The translations under genes were made by a program, and so were the position numbers. Source: a bacterium (GTDB taxonomy: Bacteria; Zixibacteria; MSB-5A5; WJJR01). From it: 41,202 bases of DNA. Under the pieces are notes generated by a model. That model was not told where the DNA came from. It made no database searches and saw nothing but the letters and a program-made list of their open reading frames with translations. The stretch is from contig JAKAKI010000082.1 of assembly GCA_021813505.1 (NCBI GenBank), forward strand, positions 1 through 41,202, given 5' to 3'. Each line of letters opens with the position of its first letter. Position 1 is the first letter of the stretch. Of the stretch, positions 40,987 to 41,202 are shown one piece after another.

Positions 40987-41202
40987 GTTCTCCCCGTTCT
41001 GTCGGAGCTGACGCTCTACAGCGTGGCTCCAGATTCTGGCGCGGTGTTATGAATGCGACTCACCCCGAGACCGCTTCATGTGTCCGCGACTATCTGGTAC
41101 TTGAATCGGCGGGGAGACCGGAAACTTTTAGGCATTTTTTTGCACCGGGAGGGGGCTGCCGGGCTTTGGCACATGCGGAACGGGTCGGCGCGCCGGCTGT
41201 TT
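40987..41202 (-). promoter_or_regulatory. pilM leader with hairpin
   Basis: This stretch holds no gene. A nested hairpin (41004-41030: GGAGC/GCTCC outside ACGCT/AGCGT) lies 17 bases upstream of the pilM ATG, near the ribosome-binding site GGGGAG. It could modulate translation of the pil operon. The sigma-28-like promoter lies further out at 41103-41129. Confidence 0.45.
41103..41129 (-). promoter_or_regulatory. Sigma-28 (FliA)-like promoter of the pilMNOPQ operon
   Basis: On the minus strand AAAAGTTT (plus 41122-41129) is followed by exactly 11 bases, CCGGTCTCCCC, and then GCCGATTC (plus 41103-41110). The established FliA consensus is TAAAGTTT-N11-GCCGATAA, so the match is 7 of 8 and 6 of 8 with perfect spacing. 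Transcription would start about 110 nt before pilM. No flagellar gene is in the window. Confidence 0.6.

Overview
The window looks like chromosomal DNA of a GC-rich, diderm, uncultured-type bacterium. The envelope is Gram-negative: an RND efflux pump, outer-membrane beta-barrels, a type IV pilus (T4P) secretin and a RodZ-like protein. Large Cys-containing FN3 lipoproteins, cytochrome-porin genes and many families of intergenic palindromic repeats suggest an FCB-superphylum lineage such as Zixibacteria or a neighbour. That placement is inference from style and was not tested with a marker gene. TAA, TAG and TGA all end clear genes, so the genetic code is standard.

Layout. (1) 1-5310: an RND efflux permease and adaptor on the minus strand behind a PadR-type regulator with two in-frame stop codons, then a plus-strand hypothetical gene. 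Copies of one palindromic repeat lie at both ends of this block. (2) 5314-13874, minus strand: a 1937-aa lipoprotein with a catalytically dead papain-like domain and about 15 FN3-like modules, then three small exported beta-barrel-like proteins. (3) 14092-14496: an Rrf2-family regulator with three clustered cysteines. (4) 15097-22083, plus strand: two consecutive pilV-pilW-pilX type minor-pilin modules. The last PilX-like protein carries a CxxCH haem c motif. (5) 22227-23339: an SO_0444/ArsP-type metal permease. (6) 23368-24775, minus: rlmH and ftsY. (7) 25332-27684, minus: a dihaem cytochrome c peroxidase followed by an outer-membrane porin with an N-terminal CxxCH. (8) 28226-34908, minus: dtd-maf-rodZ-glycosyltransferase-like, then smc. 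(9) 35242-40986, minus: pilM-pilN-pilO-(AMIN+PilP)-pilQ, preceded by a sigma-28-like promoter.

How the genes fit together. The two pilus regions are complementary: pilMNOPQ supplies the inner-membrane alignment complex and the secretin, and the pilVWX modules supply minor pilins and tip-complex components. No major pilin, PilB/C/T/D or PilY1 lies in the window. The haem motif in one PilX-like protein, together with the peroxidase/haem-porin operon, hints at envelope redox chemistry or electron transfer, but this is inference. rlmH-ftsY, dtd-maf-rodZ and smc are housekeeping genes.

The gaps between genes are filled with several families of interspersed palindromes (a roughly 60-bp element, a 131-bp double hairpin, a 70-90-bp GC-rich element and short hairpins). 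No tRNA, rRNA, CRISPR array or transposase gene was seen.
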